Source: Paractinoplanes abujensis
GTDB lineage: Bacteria; Actinomycetota; Actinomycetes; Mycobacteriales; Micromonosporaceae
NCBI RefSeq assembly: GCF_014204895.1
Contig: NZ_JACHMF010000001.1
Span: 5,828,001-5,892,000, forward strand
Length of the DNA stretch: 64,000 bases
Direction: 5' to 3'
Of the stretch, positions 16,254 through 26,133 are shown piece by piece (within the stretch, counting starts at the first letter, position 1; the number at the start of each line of letters is the position of its first letter). The translations under genes and the position numbers were made by a program. The notes beneath the pieces are model-generated. The model worked only from the letters and a program-made list of their open reading frames with translations, was not told where the DNA came from and made no database searches.

Positions 16254-16553
16254 TTATTTGTTGAGCGTGGCCCGCAGCTCGTCGACGGCGGTCGCGGCCT
16301 CGGCCATCAGCTCGTCGGAAGCGCCCGCGGCCAGCAGGTCGTCGGCCAGCACGCGCACCTGGTCGGGCAGGATCATGTCGTGCTCGCGCGGCACCTCGCG
16401 GCGCGGGCGGCCCTCGGCGTCGGCCCCCAGGTCGGCCAGGCGCTGCACGAGGGCGTACGTGCGGGCGGCGCGGTCGTCCTGATTCCAGCGGGGCTGCTCC
16501 CACACGCGGATCTGGTTGAGCAGCCGGTCGATCGACGTCGCGAAGTCGGTCAC
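16254..16553 (-). CDS. small helical hypothetical protein, 99 aa
   Basis: The soluble helical protein contains [20 protein letters not shown], then [15 protein letters not shown], and ends [10 protein letters not shown] do not recognise a named family, though its composition and strong GC bias at third positions look real. The GTG at 16553 is the only start that keeps the conserved-looking helix [16 protein letters not shown]. The start lies 18 bases after the perfect terminator stem that ends the Bax inhibitor gene, so it needs its own promoter or read-through. Confidence 0.7.
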   Translation of the reverse strand: MTDFATSIDRLLNQIRVWEQPRWNQDDRAARTYALVQRLADLGADAEGRPRREVPREHDMILPDQVRVLADDLLAAGASDELMAEAATAVDELRATLNK

Positions 16554-16570
16554 GTCGATCAGGCTAAAAG

Positions 16571-16610
16571 AAAAGCGCCCGGACCCTCGTACGGGGGTCC
16601 GGGCGCTTTT
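16571..16610. terminator. bidirectional rho-independent terminator
   Basis: A perfect 16-bp stem: AAAAGCGCCCGGACCC at 16571-16586 and GGGTCCGGGCGCTTTT at 16595-16610, with an 8-base loop. The T run on either strand makes it functional both ways. It lies 12 bases beyond the stop of the leftward Bax inhibitor-1 gene. Confidence 0.93.
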
Positions 16611-16621
16611 CGTTTGTCGTG

Positions 16622-17449
16622 CTAGTCGTCCCCGCCCTGCAGGAAGCTCAGCAGGCGCAGGATCTCCAGGTAGAGCCAGACCAGGCTGACCAGGATGCCG
16701 AACGCGGCGACCCAGGAGTAACGAGCCGGCAGGCCGGCGCGCACGCCCTCTTCGACCTCGTTGAAGCTGAGGATGAAGCTGAGCGCGGCCACCACGATGC
16801 AGACGACGCTGAACAGGTAGCCCAGCGGGCCGTTGTCGCGCAGGCCGGTGCTGAAGCCGAACAGCGACAGCACGATGTTGATCAGCATGACGGCGAACAG
16901 GCCGCCCATCACGATGATCATGCCGCGCTGGAACTTCGGCGTCGCGCGGATGACCCGGGCCTTGTAGAGGAAGGCCGTGAGGAAGAAGACGCCGAAGGTG
17001 GCGATCACCGCCTGCAGCACGACGCCCTGGTAACCGGCGATGACCGAGAAAACCTTGGACGCCATGCCGACGAAGACGCCCTCGACGACCGCGTAACCCA
17101 CGATGAGCGCCGGGTTGGCCATCCGCATGAACGAGATGACCAGGCCGAGCACCAGGCCGATGATCGCGGCGCCGATCCAGGCGGCACCGGTCATCGATTC
17201 GGGGATCACGTTCCACGCGACGACCGCGGAGACGCCGGTGATGCCGAGCAGTGTGACCGTCTTGACGACGACGTCGTCGACCGTCATGGGCTGGACGGCG
17301 GGCGGAGCGGCGGGGTAATCCGACGCGCCGGGATACGGCTGACCGTAACCCGGGGCGGCACCGGCGGGGCCGTAGGCCCCGTACCCGGCCGTACGCTCCC
17401 GCTCAGCCGCCTGGCCGAGGCGCGAGAGCACCGGGTTGGAAGTCTTCAC
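16622..17449 (-). CDS. Bax inhibitor-1/YccA family membrane protein
   Basis: This 275-aa integral membrane protein has about seven transmembrane helices. A Tyr/Pro/Gly-rich cytoplasmic N-terminus of about 50 residues (GYGAYGPAGAAPGYGQPYPG) precedes them. The helices include AAWIGAAIIGLVLGLVISFM, FVGMASKVFSV and GILVSLVWLYLEILRLL. Bacterial BI-1 homologs are proposed calcium or proton leak channels that affect stress tolerance; the substrate here is unproven. The GTG at 17449 is preceded by AGGGAGG nine bases upstream. A strong terminator follows the gene. Confidence 0.9.
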   Translation of the reverse strand: MKTSNPVLSRLGQAAERERTAGYGAYGPAGAAPGYGQPYPGASDYPAAPPAVQPMTVDDVVVKTVTLLGITGVSAVVAWNVIPESMTGAAWIGAAIIGLVLGLVISFMRMANPALIVGYAVVEGVFVGMASKVFSVIAGYQGVVLQAVIATFGVFFLTAFLYKARVIRATPKFQRGMIIVMGGLFAVMLINIVLSLFGFSTGLRDNGPLGYLFSVVCIVVAALSFILSFNEVEEGVRAGLPARYSWVAAFGILVSLVWLYLEILRLLSFLQGGDD

Positions 17450-17581
17450 TGTGTCCAGCCTCCCTTATGAGGTTGAGGCACGCTTGACGTGCCGTTCCAG
17501 CGTACGGGAGGCAGGTGATCGGAAAAGCCTCGGAATGCTGTGAACAGGCTGAATGTAAGAGTGTCGAAGTGCCGACATGGG

Positions 17582-17665
17582 TGCCCGGGGCGGGTCTCGA
17601 ACCCGCACGCCTGCGTGAGGCAGCCGCTTTTAAGGCGGCCGTGTCTGCCGTTCCACCACCCGGGC
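17582..17665 (-). tRNA. tRNA-Leu (UAA anticodon)
   Basis: A class II tRNA. The acceptor stem is GCCCGGG/CCCGGGC with discriminator A. The anticodon arm is GCCGC-CTTAAAA-GCGGC, giving anticodon UAA. It has a long variable arm (TGCCTCACGCAGGCG) and the T-arm GCGGG-TTCGAGA-CCCGC. The CCA end is not encoded. The 5' end is at 17665. Confidence 0.95.
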
Positions 17666-17740
17666 GGGCCTAGGGCATCGCCGTGACCGACGACACCCTA
17701 GGACACCGTATACGTCCGGGCGTCAGGACAGGAGACCGCC

Positions 17741-19108
17741 TCAGCGGGACCAGGCTTCGGCCTTGGGGCGCTCCGCGGTGCGCTGCACCGGCGGGGTCAC
17801 CTCGGTGAACTCCTCACGCGGGGCGTGCAGCTGGCCGAGGGCGATCGTCTCGCGCTTGAACAGCATGGCGAGTGTCCAGTCGGCCACCACGCGGGCCTTG
17901 CGGTGGAACGACGGGATGTGACTCACGTGGTAGGTGCGGTGCATGAACCACGCCGGCCAGCCCTTGACCTTGATGCCGTAGACGTGCGCGACACCCTTGC
18001 CGAGGCCGAGGCCGGCCACGCTGCCGATGTACTTGTGCTTGTACTCCTTGGGCTCGCCACCCAGGACGACCTGCCGGATGTTGTCGGCCAGGACCCGGGC
18101 CTGCCGCACGGCGTGCTGGGCGCTCGGCGAGCACCAGCCGCCCGGGTTGGTCAGGTCGGGCACCTGCGCGCTGTCGCCCGCGCTCCAGGCGCCCTCGAGC
18201 ACGTTGCCGTCGCTGTCGGCCACCTGCAGCGTGGGCAGGCAGTTGATGTGACCCTTGGGGCCGCGGGGCAGGTCGGTGTGGTCGAGCATCGGCGACGGCT
18301 TGACACCGGCCGTCCAGACCAGGGTCTCGGCCCGGAACGAGTCGCCGTCGGAGAGCACGATCTCGCCGTCGACGCACGAGTTGAGGAACGTGTCGAGACG
18401 CAGCGAGATGCCGCGCTTGGCCAGCTCACGGGCCGCGTACGCGCCCATCTTGGGGCCGACCTCGGGCAGGATCCGGTTGGTCGCCTCGACCAGGACGAAC
18501 TTGAGCTCCTGGGCGTCGAGCTCGGGGTAGTACTTCAGGGCGTCGCGGACGACGTCCTCCATCTCGGCCAGCGCCTCGATGCCGGCGAAGCCGCCGCCGA
18601 CGAAGACGAAGGTCAGCGCCGCCTTGCGCAGCTCGGGGTCGGGCGTCACGGCCGCCACGTCGAGCTGGTCGAGGATGTGGTTACGCAGGTAGGTGGCCTC
18701 ACCGATGGTCTTGAGGCCGATGCCGCGCTCGCTCAGGCCGGGGATCGGCAGCGTACGCGAGACCGAACCCGGGGCCACGATGATGTGGTCGTAGCTCATC
18801 TCGGTGGCCGGGCCCTCGATGGGCTGGATGGTCACCGTCTTGCGTGCGTGCTCCACCTTGGTGACCTCGCCGGCCACCACGCGACACTTCTTGAGCTCGC
18901 GGCGGAGCGGCACGACGCTGTGCCGCGGGGAGATGTTGCCGGCCGCTGCCTCGGGGAGGAACGGCTGGTACGTCATGTGCGGCTGCGGGTCGATGACGAC
19001 GATCTCGGCCCGGCGCCGGTTGAGCTTCTTCGACAGGCGCAGGGCGGCGTAAAGACCGACGTGCCCTGCACCGACGACGACGATGCGCTGCGGATTCACA
19101 TGAGCCAT
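17741..19108 (-). CDS. ndh: type II NADH dehydrogenase (FAD-dependent oxidoreductase)
   Basis: The 455-aa flavoprotein resembles NDH-2, which passes electrons from NADH to menaquinone without pumping protons. The FAD-binding motif is IVVVGAGHVGLYAAL near residue 10 and the NAD-binding motif is FVFVGGGFAGIEAL near 165. The quinone-site region includes WCSPSAQHAVRQA. A C-terminal helix with aromatic residues (GWPAWFMHRTYHVSHIP) probably binds the membrane surface. The ATG at 19108 removes 16 poorly coding upstream residues and has AGGAGG about 30 bases upstream but no closer ribosome site. A perfect palindrome lies 45 bases before the start. Confidence 0.88.
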   Translation of the reverse strand: MAHVNPQRIVVVGAGHVGLYAALRLSKKLNRRRAEIVVIDPQPHMTYQPFLPEAAAGNISPRHSVVPLRRELKKCRVVAGEVTKVEHARKTVTIQPIEGPATEMSYDHIIVAPGSVSRTLPIPGLSERGIGLKTIGEATYLRNHILDQLDVAAVTPDPELRKAALTFVFVGGGFAGIEALAEMEDVVRDALKYYPELDAQELKFVLVEATNRILPEVGPKMGAYAARELAKRGISLRLDTFLNSCVDGEIVLSDGDSFRAETLVWTAGVKPSPMLDHTDLPRGPKGHINCLPTLQVADSDGNVLEGAWSAGDSAQVPDLTNPGGWCSPSAQHAVRQARVLADNIRQVVLGGEPKEYKHKYIGSVAGLGLGKGVAHVYGIKVKGWPAWFMHRTYHVSHIPSFHRKARVVADWTLAMLFKRETIALGQLHAPREEFTEVTPPVQRTAERPKAEAWSR

Positions 19109-19152
19109 TCTCGCGCGCCGACAGGCCTTCGCGCCTCCTGGTGTGATGTACA

Positions 19153-19166
19153 ACAAATCGATTTGT
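19153..19166. promoter_or_regulatory. perfect 14-bp palindrome upstream of ndh
   Basis: ACAAATCGATTTGT is a perfect palindrome in an AT-rich island. It overlaps a TTGACA hexamer that reads toward ndh (minus strand 19169-19164). This suggests an operator on the ndh promoter. It does not match the Rex consensus TTGTGAANNNNTTCACAA well. A -10 at standard distance is not obvious. Confidence 0.45.
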
Positions 19167-19199
19167 CAAGTGCTGTGACCCACATATTGCGGGCAGATT

Positions 19200-19763
19200 T
19201 CACGCTCTATGCACGAGCCGTGATATGAGCAGCGTGGCCGCCGCGGCACCGGCCAATCCGACCACTGTGGCCACGAGGAAAGGACCTCCCGCGAGTTCGG
19301 CGGCGAGCCCCAAGGCGAACACGGTCAGTAGAGCCGAGACGAGGATCACGCCCAGCGCCCGGAGCAGCCACAGGCCCACGACGTCGATGTTCACCACCGC
19401 GTCGTGCGGCAGCACCGCGGCCAGGGCCGTGAGCGAATGGCCCAGATAAAGGGCGGAGGCAATGGTCAATACCCGCCACAGCGACACTTCGGAGTCGTAA
19501 AACGCGGTGTCGGCCAGCCAGCCACCGATCACGACCAATGCGGCGAACGTGGCGCCCCGGCCGCGCGGCGCGAACGCGGGATAAAGGGCGACCACGGCCA
19601 GCGGCACGAAGAACTGCGTGCCGAACAATGTCAACGGCCACGCCACGGCCATCGCGATCAGGCCGGCCACGCCGACACCGCAGCGCACCAGGAACGGCAG
19701 AACGGTGGCACGGGTCAGCGCGCGGCGGGCGCCACCGACCTTCCGGGTGATCAGGTCGAACAT
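19200..19763 (-). CDS. hypothetical membrane protein, last gene of the MoxR/DUF58 operon
   Basis: The 187-aa protein has about five predicted transmembrane helices, for example CGVGVAGLIAMAVAWPLTLF, GATFAALVVIGGWLADTAFY and ALGVILVSALLTVFALGL. A short Arg-rich N-terminus precedes them. No named family recognised. Its ATG overlaps the DUF58 stop (ATGA), so it is translated with that gene and likely serves the same complex. Confidence 0.8.
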   Translation of the reverse strand: MFDLITRKVGGARRALTRATVLPFLVRCGVGVAGLIAMAVAWPLTLFGTQFFVPLAVVALYPAFAPRGRGATFAALVVIGGWLADTAFYDSEVSLWRVLTIASALYLGHSLTALAAVLPHDAVVNIDVVGLWLLRALGVILVSALLTVFALGLAAELAGGPFLVATVVGLAGAAAATLLISRLVHRA

Positions 19764-21108
19764 CAGCGTCCCCGCGGGGCCGAGGCGAGCCGGGAGACGT
19801 CACGCAGCACCAGGTCGAGGCTGCCCGCGCCGGCCCACTCGACGACCGGGACGCCGTGCTCGCGCAGCCGGCCCAGCACGTTCTCGCGTTCCAGCCGCCA
19901 CAGCCGGGTCGCCAGCGGCGTCCACGGGCCGCGCACCTCGGGGGCGGCCGAGGCAGGCAGGGTGTCGACGGCCACCACGAACCGGCCCGACTGGGCCAGC
20001 GAGGCCAGCATGTCGGCCGCCCGGGGGTCGATCAGCGGGGTCAGCACCACGACCAGCGCGTCCGACGAGACGTGATGCGCGCCGAAGTCGCCCGCGTGGT
20101 CCATCGGGTCGGGCCGCACGTCGAGCAGCCACTCCAGCACGGTCAGATATTGCCGGCGGCCGGTGGCCGGGCGCAGCCGGCGGGCCGCCGCACCGTATTC
20201 GAGCAGCGAGACCCGGTCACCGCGCTGCAGATAGTGCTCCGCGACCGCGGCCGAGGCCCGGACCGTGGTGTCGAGCACCGACGCGCTGCCGCCGACGCCA
20301 CCGGACAGGCCGACCTCGCCCAGCACGTCGAGCAGCAGCACCACCTCGGCGTCCCGGTCGGACAGGGTGGAGGCGACGTGCAGGTCGCGCGTGCGCAACG
20401 AGACCCGCCAGTCGATGCGCCGCAGCCGGTCGCCCGGCGCGAACGGGCGGACACCGGCCAACTCGCCGCCCTCCCCCATCCGCCGCGAACGGTGCGCGCC
20501 GACCAGGCCGGCCGCGGCGGGCATGGCCTCGATCGCGTTGAACGGCTCGGTGACCGGATACACCCGTACGCCGTAGGCCGGGGTGACGACCGGGCGGCAG
20601 GCCAGCAGGCCCCCGCACGCGGCCACCCGGGCGGCGGCCGGGCCCACGTCCTGCCGGCCCCAGCGCAGCGCGTCACCGGGCAGGTCGACCGCGGCCCAGC
20701 CGTCCGAGGCCACCGTGAGCGCGAAAGGCCGGTCCGCGTGCTCCAGCTTCAGCCAGCGCGAGGTGCGGGTGCGCACCACCACCAGGTCGTACGGGATGAC
20801 GTCGGGGTTGGTGACGGTGACCGAGGCCTGCACCTGGCCGCCCTCGACCAGCAGCTCCTCGTCGGCGGTGACCGACAGCTCGGGCGTCGAACGGGGCATC
20901 CGGCGCAGGTGGACGGCCGCGCCGATCGCGAACGGCGCGGCCAGCAGCACCAGGTCGACCCGGCCCAGCGCGACCCCGAGCACCAGCAACAGGCCGGTGA
21001 GCAGCACGGCACGGCCGAGCGCGCGGGTCGGGGCCCAGGCGGGGCCGTGACCCGAATCGCTCGACGTCGCCGGCGGCACGGCCCGGCGCAGCAGCGGCTC
21101 GGGAACCG

Positions 21109-21112
<4 letters not shown>
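19763..21112 (-). CDS. DUF58 domain protein
   Basis: The 449-aa protein has an N-terminal pair of transmembrane helices (about residues 30-70). A beta-rich region follows, then the DUF58/vWA-like domain with the signature RPFAPGDRLRRIDWRVSLRTRDL at about 235-257 and a vWA-type strand EVVLLLDVLG. DUF58 proteins are partners of MoxR AAA ATPases in assembly or activation of other complexes. The GTG at 21112 overlaps the MoxR stop by four bases (GTGA). An upstream in-frame extension to 21220 is antisense-like and rejected. Confidence 0.9.
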
Positions 21113-22119
<1,007 letters not shown>

Positions 22120-22132
22120 CACGGCACCTTTC

Positions 22133-22711
22133 TCACAGTCGTTCCAGGACGTCCACGTAGGACTCGAGGTCACGCGCCTTCGGCATGCGCCGGCCGCGGT
22201 CGTGCAGCGTCGCCCAGAGCGGATCGCCGAGCAGCTTACGGGCCCGCCGCGGGTCGGACGCCCGGGTGATCCCGTGCCGCAGCCGCAGGCGCTCGTCGGT
22301 GAGCTCGGCCAGCACCGGCAGAACGTTACGCGAATACAGGTCGTCGTCCGCGTTGGCCCGCTCGAGATTCTGCTCCCAGCGGCGCACCGCGGCCCGCAGC
22401 GAGTCGGTGCCGCTGCCACCGTCGGACGAGCCGCGCCGGTCGGAACGCTTGGGCCGCGGCGGCGGGCGCACCTCGGCCACCGCCAGCAGGATCAGCCGCA
22501 GCCCGGTCAGCGCGGACACCACGAAGACGATCGAGATGTCGAGGTCGGCCGAGCGCATGACGGCCACCACGACCGCGGAGGCCAGGGCGACCAGCAGCAG
22601 GTTGCGCAGCACCCAGCCCGTCCACGACCGCTTGCGCTCGGGGGCCGCCTCGTCGCCGCCCGCCGGCTCCTCGCGCTCGCCGAACAGGTCCTCCAGCCCG
22701 CCCGTGGTCAC
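22133..22711 (-). CDS. hypothetical membrane protein of the MoxR operon, 192 aa
   Basis: Two transmembrane helices (about residues 33-52 and 58-80) are flanked by a charged N-terminus and a soluble helical C-terminal domain containing RWEQNLERANADDDLYSRNVL. Its GTG overlaps the DUF4129 stop (GTGA). Proteins of this kind accompany DUF4129, MoxR and DUF58 in actinobacteria. No catalytic motif is visible. Confidence 0.8.
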   Translation of the reverse strand: MTTGGLEDLFGEREEPAGGDEAAPERKRSWTGWVLRNLLLVALASAVVVAVMRSADLDISIVFVVSALTGLRLILLAVAEVRPPPRPKRSDRRGSSDGGSGTDSLRAAVRRWEQNLERANADDDLYSRNVLPVLAELTDERLRLRHGITRASDPRRARKLLGDPLWATLHDRGRRMPKARDLESYVDVLERL

Positions 22712-23403
22712 GCCGGCACCCCCGCGCCCAGATCGGCCCGCAGCCGCTCCAGCGCCGAACGGGCCTGGCGGCGCATCTGGTCGTCGACCGTGTGCGTCGC
22801 GTAGCGGGCCTGGCGGTAGACGTCGAGCAGCGCGGCCAGCACCTGCGCGTCGACCTGTTGCTCGCGCAGCAGGCGGCCGACCAGGTCGGTGGGGCTGTCA
22901 CCGGGATGCCGGGGCGTGCCCGCGGCGGCGGCCGCCTGTTCCAGCCGCACCCAGCAGGCGATCACGGCACGGCGCGGGTCGCGGTCGGTGTCCGAGAGCT
23001 CCTCGAGGCCCGCATCGAGGGCGGCGACCAGTTCCTCCGCCGTACGGGGTTGGTCGCCCTGACGTTTCCGGTCGCGTTTGTTCTTGCCCGAACGGCGGCG
23101 GCGGTCACGCAGCAGCGAATAGATCAGCAGGCCGAGCACGATCGCGACGACCAGGCCGAGCACGATGACGGCGGCCGTGTTGATCCAATCGGGCAGGCCG
23201 CGGGCCGGCTCGGGCGGAGGCGGCGGGCTGGACTGCACACCCGACGGGACCGGGGTCGGCAGCAGCGGCGCCTCGGCGGTCGGCTCGTCCCGCACGATCT
23301 GCTCCAGGCGCGGCTCCGACCTGGTCGCGGCCAGCGCGGTGCCGAAGAGCAGCACGAGGACGGCGGCCAGGGGCCACCAGCGTCGCAGTGCCGCGAGGGT
23401 CAT
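22708..23403 (-). CDS. DUF4129 domain protein, first gene of the MoxR/DUF58 operon
   Basis: The 231-aa protein has an N-terminal helix (WWPLAAVLVLLFGTALAA), an extracellular Pro-rich stretch (SSPPPPPEPA), a second helix (about 75-97) and a basic juxtamembrane segment. The cytoplasmic DUF4129 domain has the pattern RRAVIACWVRLEQAAAAAG then PTDLVGRLL. The ATG at 23403 has AGAAGGA seven bases upstream. It starts a five-gene leftward operon, and an unusual array of 20-21 bp repeats lies directly upstream. Confidence 0.85.
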   Translation of the reverse strand: MTLAALRRWWPLAAVLVLLFGTALAATRSEPRLEQIVRDEPTAEAPLLPTPVPSGVQSSPPPPPEPARGLPDWINTAAVIVLGLVVAIVLGLLIYSLLRDRRRRSGKNKRDRKRQGDQPRTAEELVAALDAGLEELSDTDRDPRRAVIACWVRLEQAAAAAGTPRHPGDSPTDLVGRLLREQQVDAQVLAALLDVYRQARYATHTVDDQMRRQARSALERLRADLGAGVPA

Positions 23404-23418
23404 CGGTCCTTCTCTGTG

Positions 23419-23512
23419 CCCGTCAGATCTTTCGCTGTGCCCGTCAGATCTTTCGCTGTGCCCGTCAGATCTTCGCTGTGCCCGTCAGATCTTCGCTGGG
23501 CCCGTCAGATCT
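23419..23512. repeat. five tandem repeats of 20-21 bp upstream of the MoxR/DUF58 operon
   Basis: CCCGTCAGATCT occurs at 23419, 23440, 23461, 23481 and 23501, spaced 21, 21, 20 and 20 bases. The full unit is GTGCCCGTCAGATCTTTCGC. Each copy has the AGATCT palindrome on the same face of the helix. The rightmost copy contains the stop codon of the uracil-DNA glycosylase gene, so the array probably grew from that 3' end. The leftmost copy ends 16 bases before the DUF4129 start codon. It may be a VNTR, an operator array, or both. Confidence 0.85.
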
Positions 23513-24242
23513 GAGCCAGCCGCTTCGCCTCGGTGAAGACGTCGTCGAGCATGGCCGGGGTGAGCTTACCGGTGAACGTGTTCTGCTGGCTGACGTGGAA
23601 GCACCCCAGCAGTTCCGGCACACCGGGCTGGCTGACCCGGGCCCCGTGACCGAACTTCGGGCGGGGCACCGGCGGCCTCGTGCCGTACACCGCAGTCATC
23701 GCGGGCCACCACGCCTGCCAGGCGAAAGCCCCGAGCGCGACGACCACCTTGAGGGTCGGGCGGATCAGTTCCAGCTCGCGGTGCAGCCAGGGCGCGCACG
23801 TGTCACGCTCCTCCGGCAGCGGTTTGTTGTCGGGCGGGGCGCAGCGGACGGCGGCGAAGATCCGCAGATGCCGCAGCGTCAAGCCGTCGTCGGCGGCGAC
23901 ACTGGTCGGCTGATTGACCAGGCCCGCCCGGTGCAGCGCGGCGAACAGCACATCACCCGAACGGTCGCCGGTGAAAATGCGGCCCGTACGGTTACCGCCG
24001 TGCGCGGCCGGGGCCAGGCCCAAAATGGCGATCTCGGGGTCGGCCACGCCGTAACCCGGGACCGGGCGGCCCCAGTAATGCTGATCGCGGAACGAGGCCC
24101 GCTTGGTGACGGCCACCTCCTCACGCCAGGCGACCAGGCGCGGGCAGGCGAAACAATCCGCGACCTCGGCGTCCAGCACGCTGAGTGAGGCCGCCCGGGC
24201 CGCGGTGGCTTGCACTTGCTGAGGCGTACGGGTGGGGCTCAC
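23505..24242 (-). CDS. udgB: family 5 uracil-DNA glycosylase (UdgB-like)
   Basis: The 245-aa enzyme removes uracil and related deaminated bases from DNA. Motif A is [14 protein letters not shown] and motif B is [10 protein letters not shown]. Four cysteines fit the 4Fe-4S ligands of families 4 and 5: two in CFACPRL, one in RCAPPD and one in DTCAPW. The Ala-rich motif A without the Glu of family 4 (GEGPG) argues for family 5. The start is a GTG at 24242. Its stop codon falls in the first copy of the repeat array. Confidence 0.9.
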   Translation of the reverse strand: MSPTRTPQQVQATAARAASLSVLDAEVADCFACPRLVAWREEVAVTKRASFRDQHYWGRPVPGYGVADPEIAILGLAPAAHGGNRTGRIFTGDRSGDVLFAALHRAGLVNQPTSVAADDGLTLRHLRIFAAVRCAPPDNKPLPEERDTCAPWLHRELELIRPTLKVVVALGAFAWQAWWPAMTAVYGTRPPVPRPKFGHGARVSQPGVPELLGCFHVSQQNTFTGKLTPAMLDDVFTEAKRLAQI

Positions 24243-24252
24243 ACAGTTCTTT

Positions 24253-24624
24253 CTACGCCTTGGGCCGCAGACACAGGAGATAGCCCCGGTCGTCGCCGTT
24301 GGCGTAGACGTAGAACTCCTCCTTCTCCTGGAAGAACTTGTTGCAGGAGTCGCTCTGGGTGGAGCTCTCGCCGTCGACCCGCGCCACCACGGTGAACCGG
24401 GCCTCGGCGGCCGAACACTCGATCAGGGAAGCACCGGTCTTGGTGGTGCCCTCGTCGTCGACATCCTTGTCAGAAGCGATGCAGTCGCCGGCCTTGGCGT
24501 CACGGGCGCCGTCGCCGCCGAGGACGAGGCCGCTGATCGCGTAGACAGCGGCCGCCACGACCAGCCCGGCCACGATGGCCACGACCACCATGTTGCCCCG
24601 GCGGGACCGATCAGATGAGCTCAC
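24253..24624 (-). CDS. LppU/SCO3897-like membrane-anchored protein, short paralog
   Basis: The 123-aa protein has a transmembrane helix ([20 protein letters not shown]) and an external domain of about 80 residues. The domain shows GDCI, the strand [14 protein letters not shown], a SCNKFF motif and an LCLRP end. Cys residues at GDC, IEC, SCNK and LLC would form two disulfides. The domain is clearly homologous to the C-terminus of the next gene (GDCL..., CDKFF..., VLCLRPKG). The family is known from actinobacterial envelope proteins without an assigned function. The GTG at 24624 overlaps no neighbour. Confidence 0.78.
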   Translation of the reverse strand: MSSSDRSRRGNMVVVAIVAGLVVAAAVYAISGLVLGGDGARDAKAGDCIASDKDVDDEGTTKTGASLIECSAAEARFTVVARVDGESSTQSDSCNKFFQEKEEFYVYANGDDRGYLLCLRPKA

Positions 24625-24711
24625 GCGGGAATCCTCTCGAGGGGCGGTCGCAGCCGCGACTTTAGCGACCGACCCCCGGGAGTTGCGACGTGCAGTCAGC
24701 CTTTCGGGCTG

Positions 24712-26022
24712 TCAGCCTTTCGGGCGCAGGCAAAGCACGTAACCGTCGCCCGCGGTGCTGCCATAGACGTAGAAACGCTCGTCACCGGAGAAGAACTTGT
24801 CGCACGCGGAGCTGGTCGGCGAACTCTCGCCCTCGATGCGGGCCACGACCGTGTATTCCGCATCCCGGAACGAGCAGTCGACGATCTCGGCCGAGGTGTC
24901 GGAGATGCCGGTGTCGGCGACCACGCCCGTGGCCGCGAGGCAGTCGCCGACCTGGGCGCCCTTGGCCGGATCAGCGGCGGCCGAAACGATCGCGCTCACA
25001 CCGAAAACCCCGAGACCGACCAGCAGCACCCCGGCCAGCCCGACCGCCAGCAGCACGATCTTGAGCGTGCTCCGCTTCTTGGGCGCGGGCACACCCAACC
25101 CCTGATACGCGGGATAGCCCGGCTGGCCCGGCGGCGGAAAACCCTGTTGGCCTGGCTGCGGGTAATTCTGGTGGCCAGGCTGCGGGTAACCCGGCGGACC
25201 CTGGGGCGGATACCCGGGATACGGCTGGCCCGGAGGCGGCGGATAGCTGGACTGGCCCGGAGGCGGTGGGTAGCCGGACTGGCCCGCAGGCTGCCCGTAC
25301 GTCGGCGGGCCCGACTGCGGCTGACCATAGGCCGGCTGCCCGAACGACGACGGCGCGCCCGAGTTCGGCGGAGCTTCGAGCTGCCCGTACGCCGGCAGGC
25401 CCGACTGCGGCTGACCATAGGCGGGCTGCCCGAACGACGACGGCGCGGCCGAACTCGGCGTGGCTCCGGGCTGCCCGTACTGCGGATAGGTGGGCTGGCC
25501 GGGCGCGGATGCAGCGGGGAAGGCGGGCTCACCCGGCGCAGCGGGTGGGAAAGCAGGCTGACCCGGCGCGGCCGGCGGGAAAGCAGGCTCACCCGGCGCG
25601 GCCGGCGGGAAAGCAGGCTCACCCGGCACGGCCGGCGGGAAAGCACGCTGACCCGGCACGGCCGGCGGGAAAGCAGGCTCACCGGGCGCGTCAGGGGACG
25701 AAGAGCCGGGTTGACCGGGCGCGAAGCCGGGCTGATCCGGCGGGAAAGCCTGCTGGCCGGGCGCCGCAGTGGGCAGGTAGGTGGGCTGGTCCGACGGCAC
25801 GGCGGCTCCGGCCGGGCCCGCGGGCGACGACGGCGGCGGGAAGGCCGGGCCGTCGGTCGCCGAGGGCGGGAAGGCCGCGCCGTCGGTCGCCGAGGGCGGG
25901 AAGGCCGCGCCGTCGGTCGCCGAGGGCGGGAAGGTGGGTGGCGCAGGAGGGTAGGCCGGCGGCGGCGGGGTCGGCGGCGGCGCGAACGTCGGGTCGGGAG
26001 GTGGCGGGGTCGCGTCGCTCAC
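24712..26022 (-). CDS. LppU/SCO3897-like protein with long Pro-rich repeat region
   Basis: The 436-aa protein has a cytoplasmic N-terminus of about 320 residues made of repeats: three FPPSATDGAA units, about seven FPPAAPGEPA-type units, and two SFGQPAYGQPQSG blocks plus PPPPGQ stretches. A transmembrane helix (IVLLAVGLAGVLLVGLGVFG) then leads to an external domain of about 85 residues shared with the preceding paralog. The four Cys of that domain are conserved. The GTG at 26022 has AAAGGA six bases upstream. Pro-rich cytoplasmic tails of this kind often dock on cytoskeletal or envelope complexes (inference). Confidence 0.82.
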   Translation of the reverse strand: MSDATPPPPDPTFAPPPTPPPPAYPPAPPTFPPSATDGAAFPPSATDGAAFPPSATDGPAFPPPSSPAGPAGAAVPSDQPTYLPTAAPGQQAFPPDQPGFAPGQPGSSSPDAPGEPAFPPAVPGQRAFPPAVPGEPAFPPAAPGEPAFPPAAPGQPAFPPAAPGEPAFPAASAPGQPTYPQYGQPGATPSSAAPSSFGQPAYGQPQSGLPAYGQLEAPPNSGAPSSFGQPAYGQPQSGPPTYGQPAGQSGYPPPPGQSSYPPPPGQPYPGYPPQGPPGYPQPGHQNYPQPGQQGFPPPGQPGYPAYQGLGVPAPKKRSTLKIVLLAVGLAGVLLVGLGVFGVSAIVSAAADPAKGAQVGDCLAATGVVADTGISDTSAEIVDCSFRDAEYTVVARIEGESSPTSSACDKFFSGDERFYVYGSTAGDGYVLCLRPKG

Positions 26023-26133
26023 GGGTGGTCCTTTCCGCGGGCCGGCCAGGAACGGCCGGATCAAGCGGAGCAGACAGTAGCGATCAGGCCTGCCTTCTCG
26101 CGACCCCGTTCAGTGGCCGGAGGGGTGGGCGGC

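Noticed and set aside
23419..23512. CRISPR array
   Set aside because: The period is 20-21 bases with no variable spacers; it is a simple tandem repeat.
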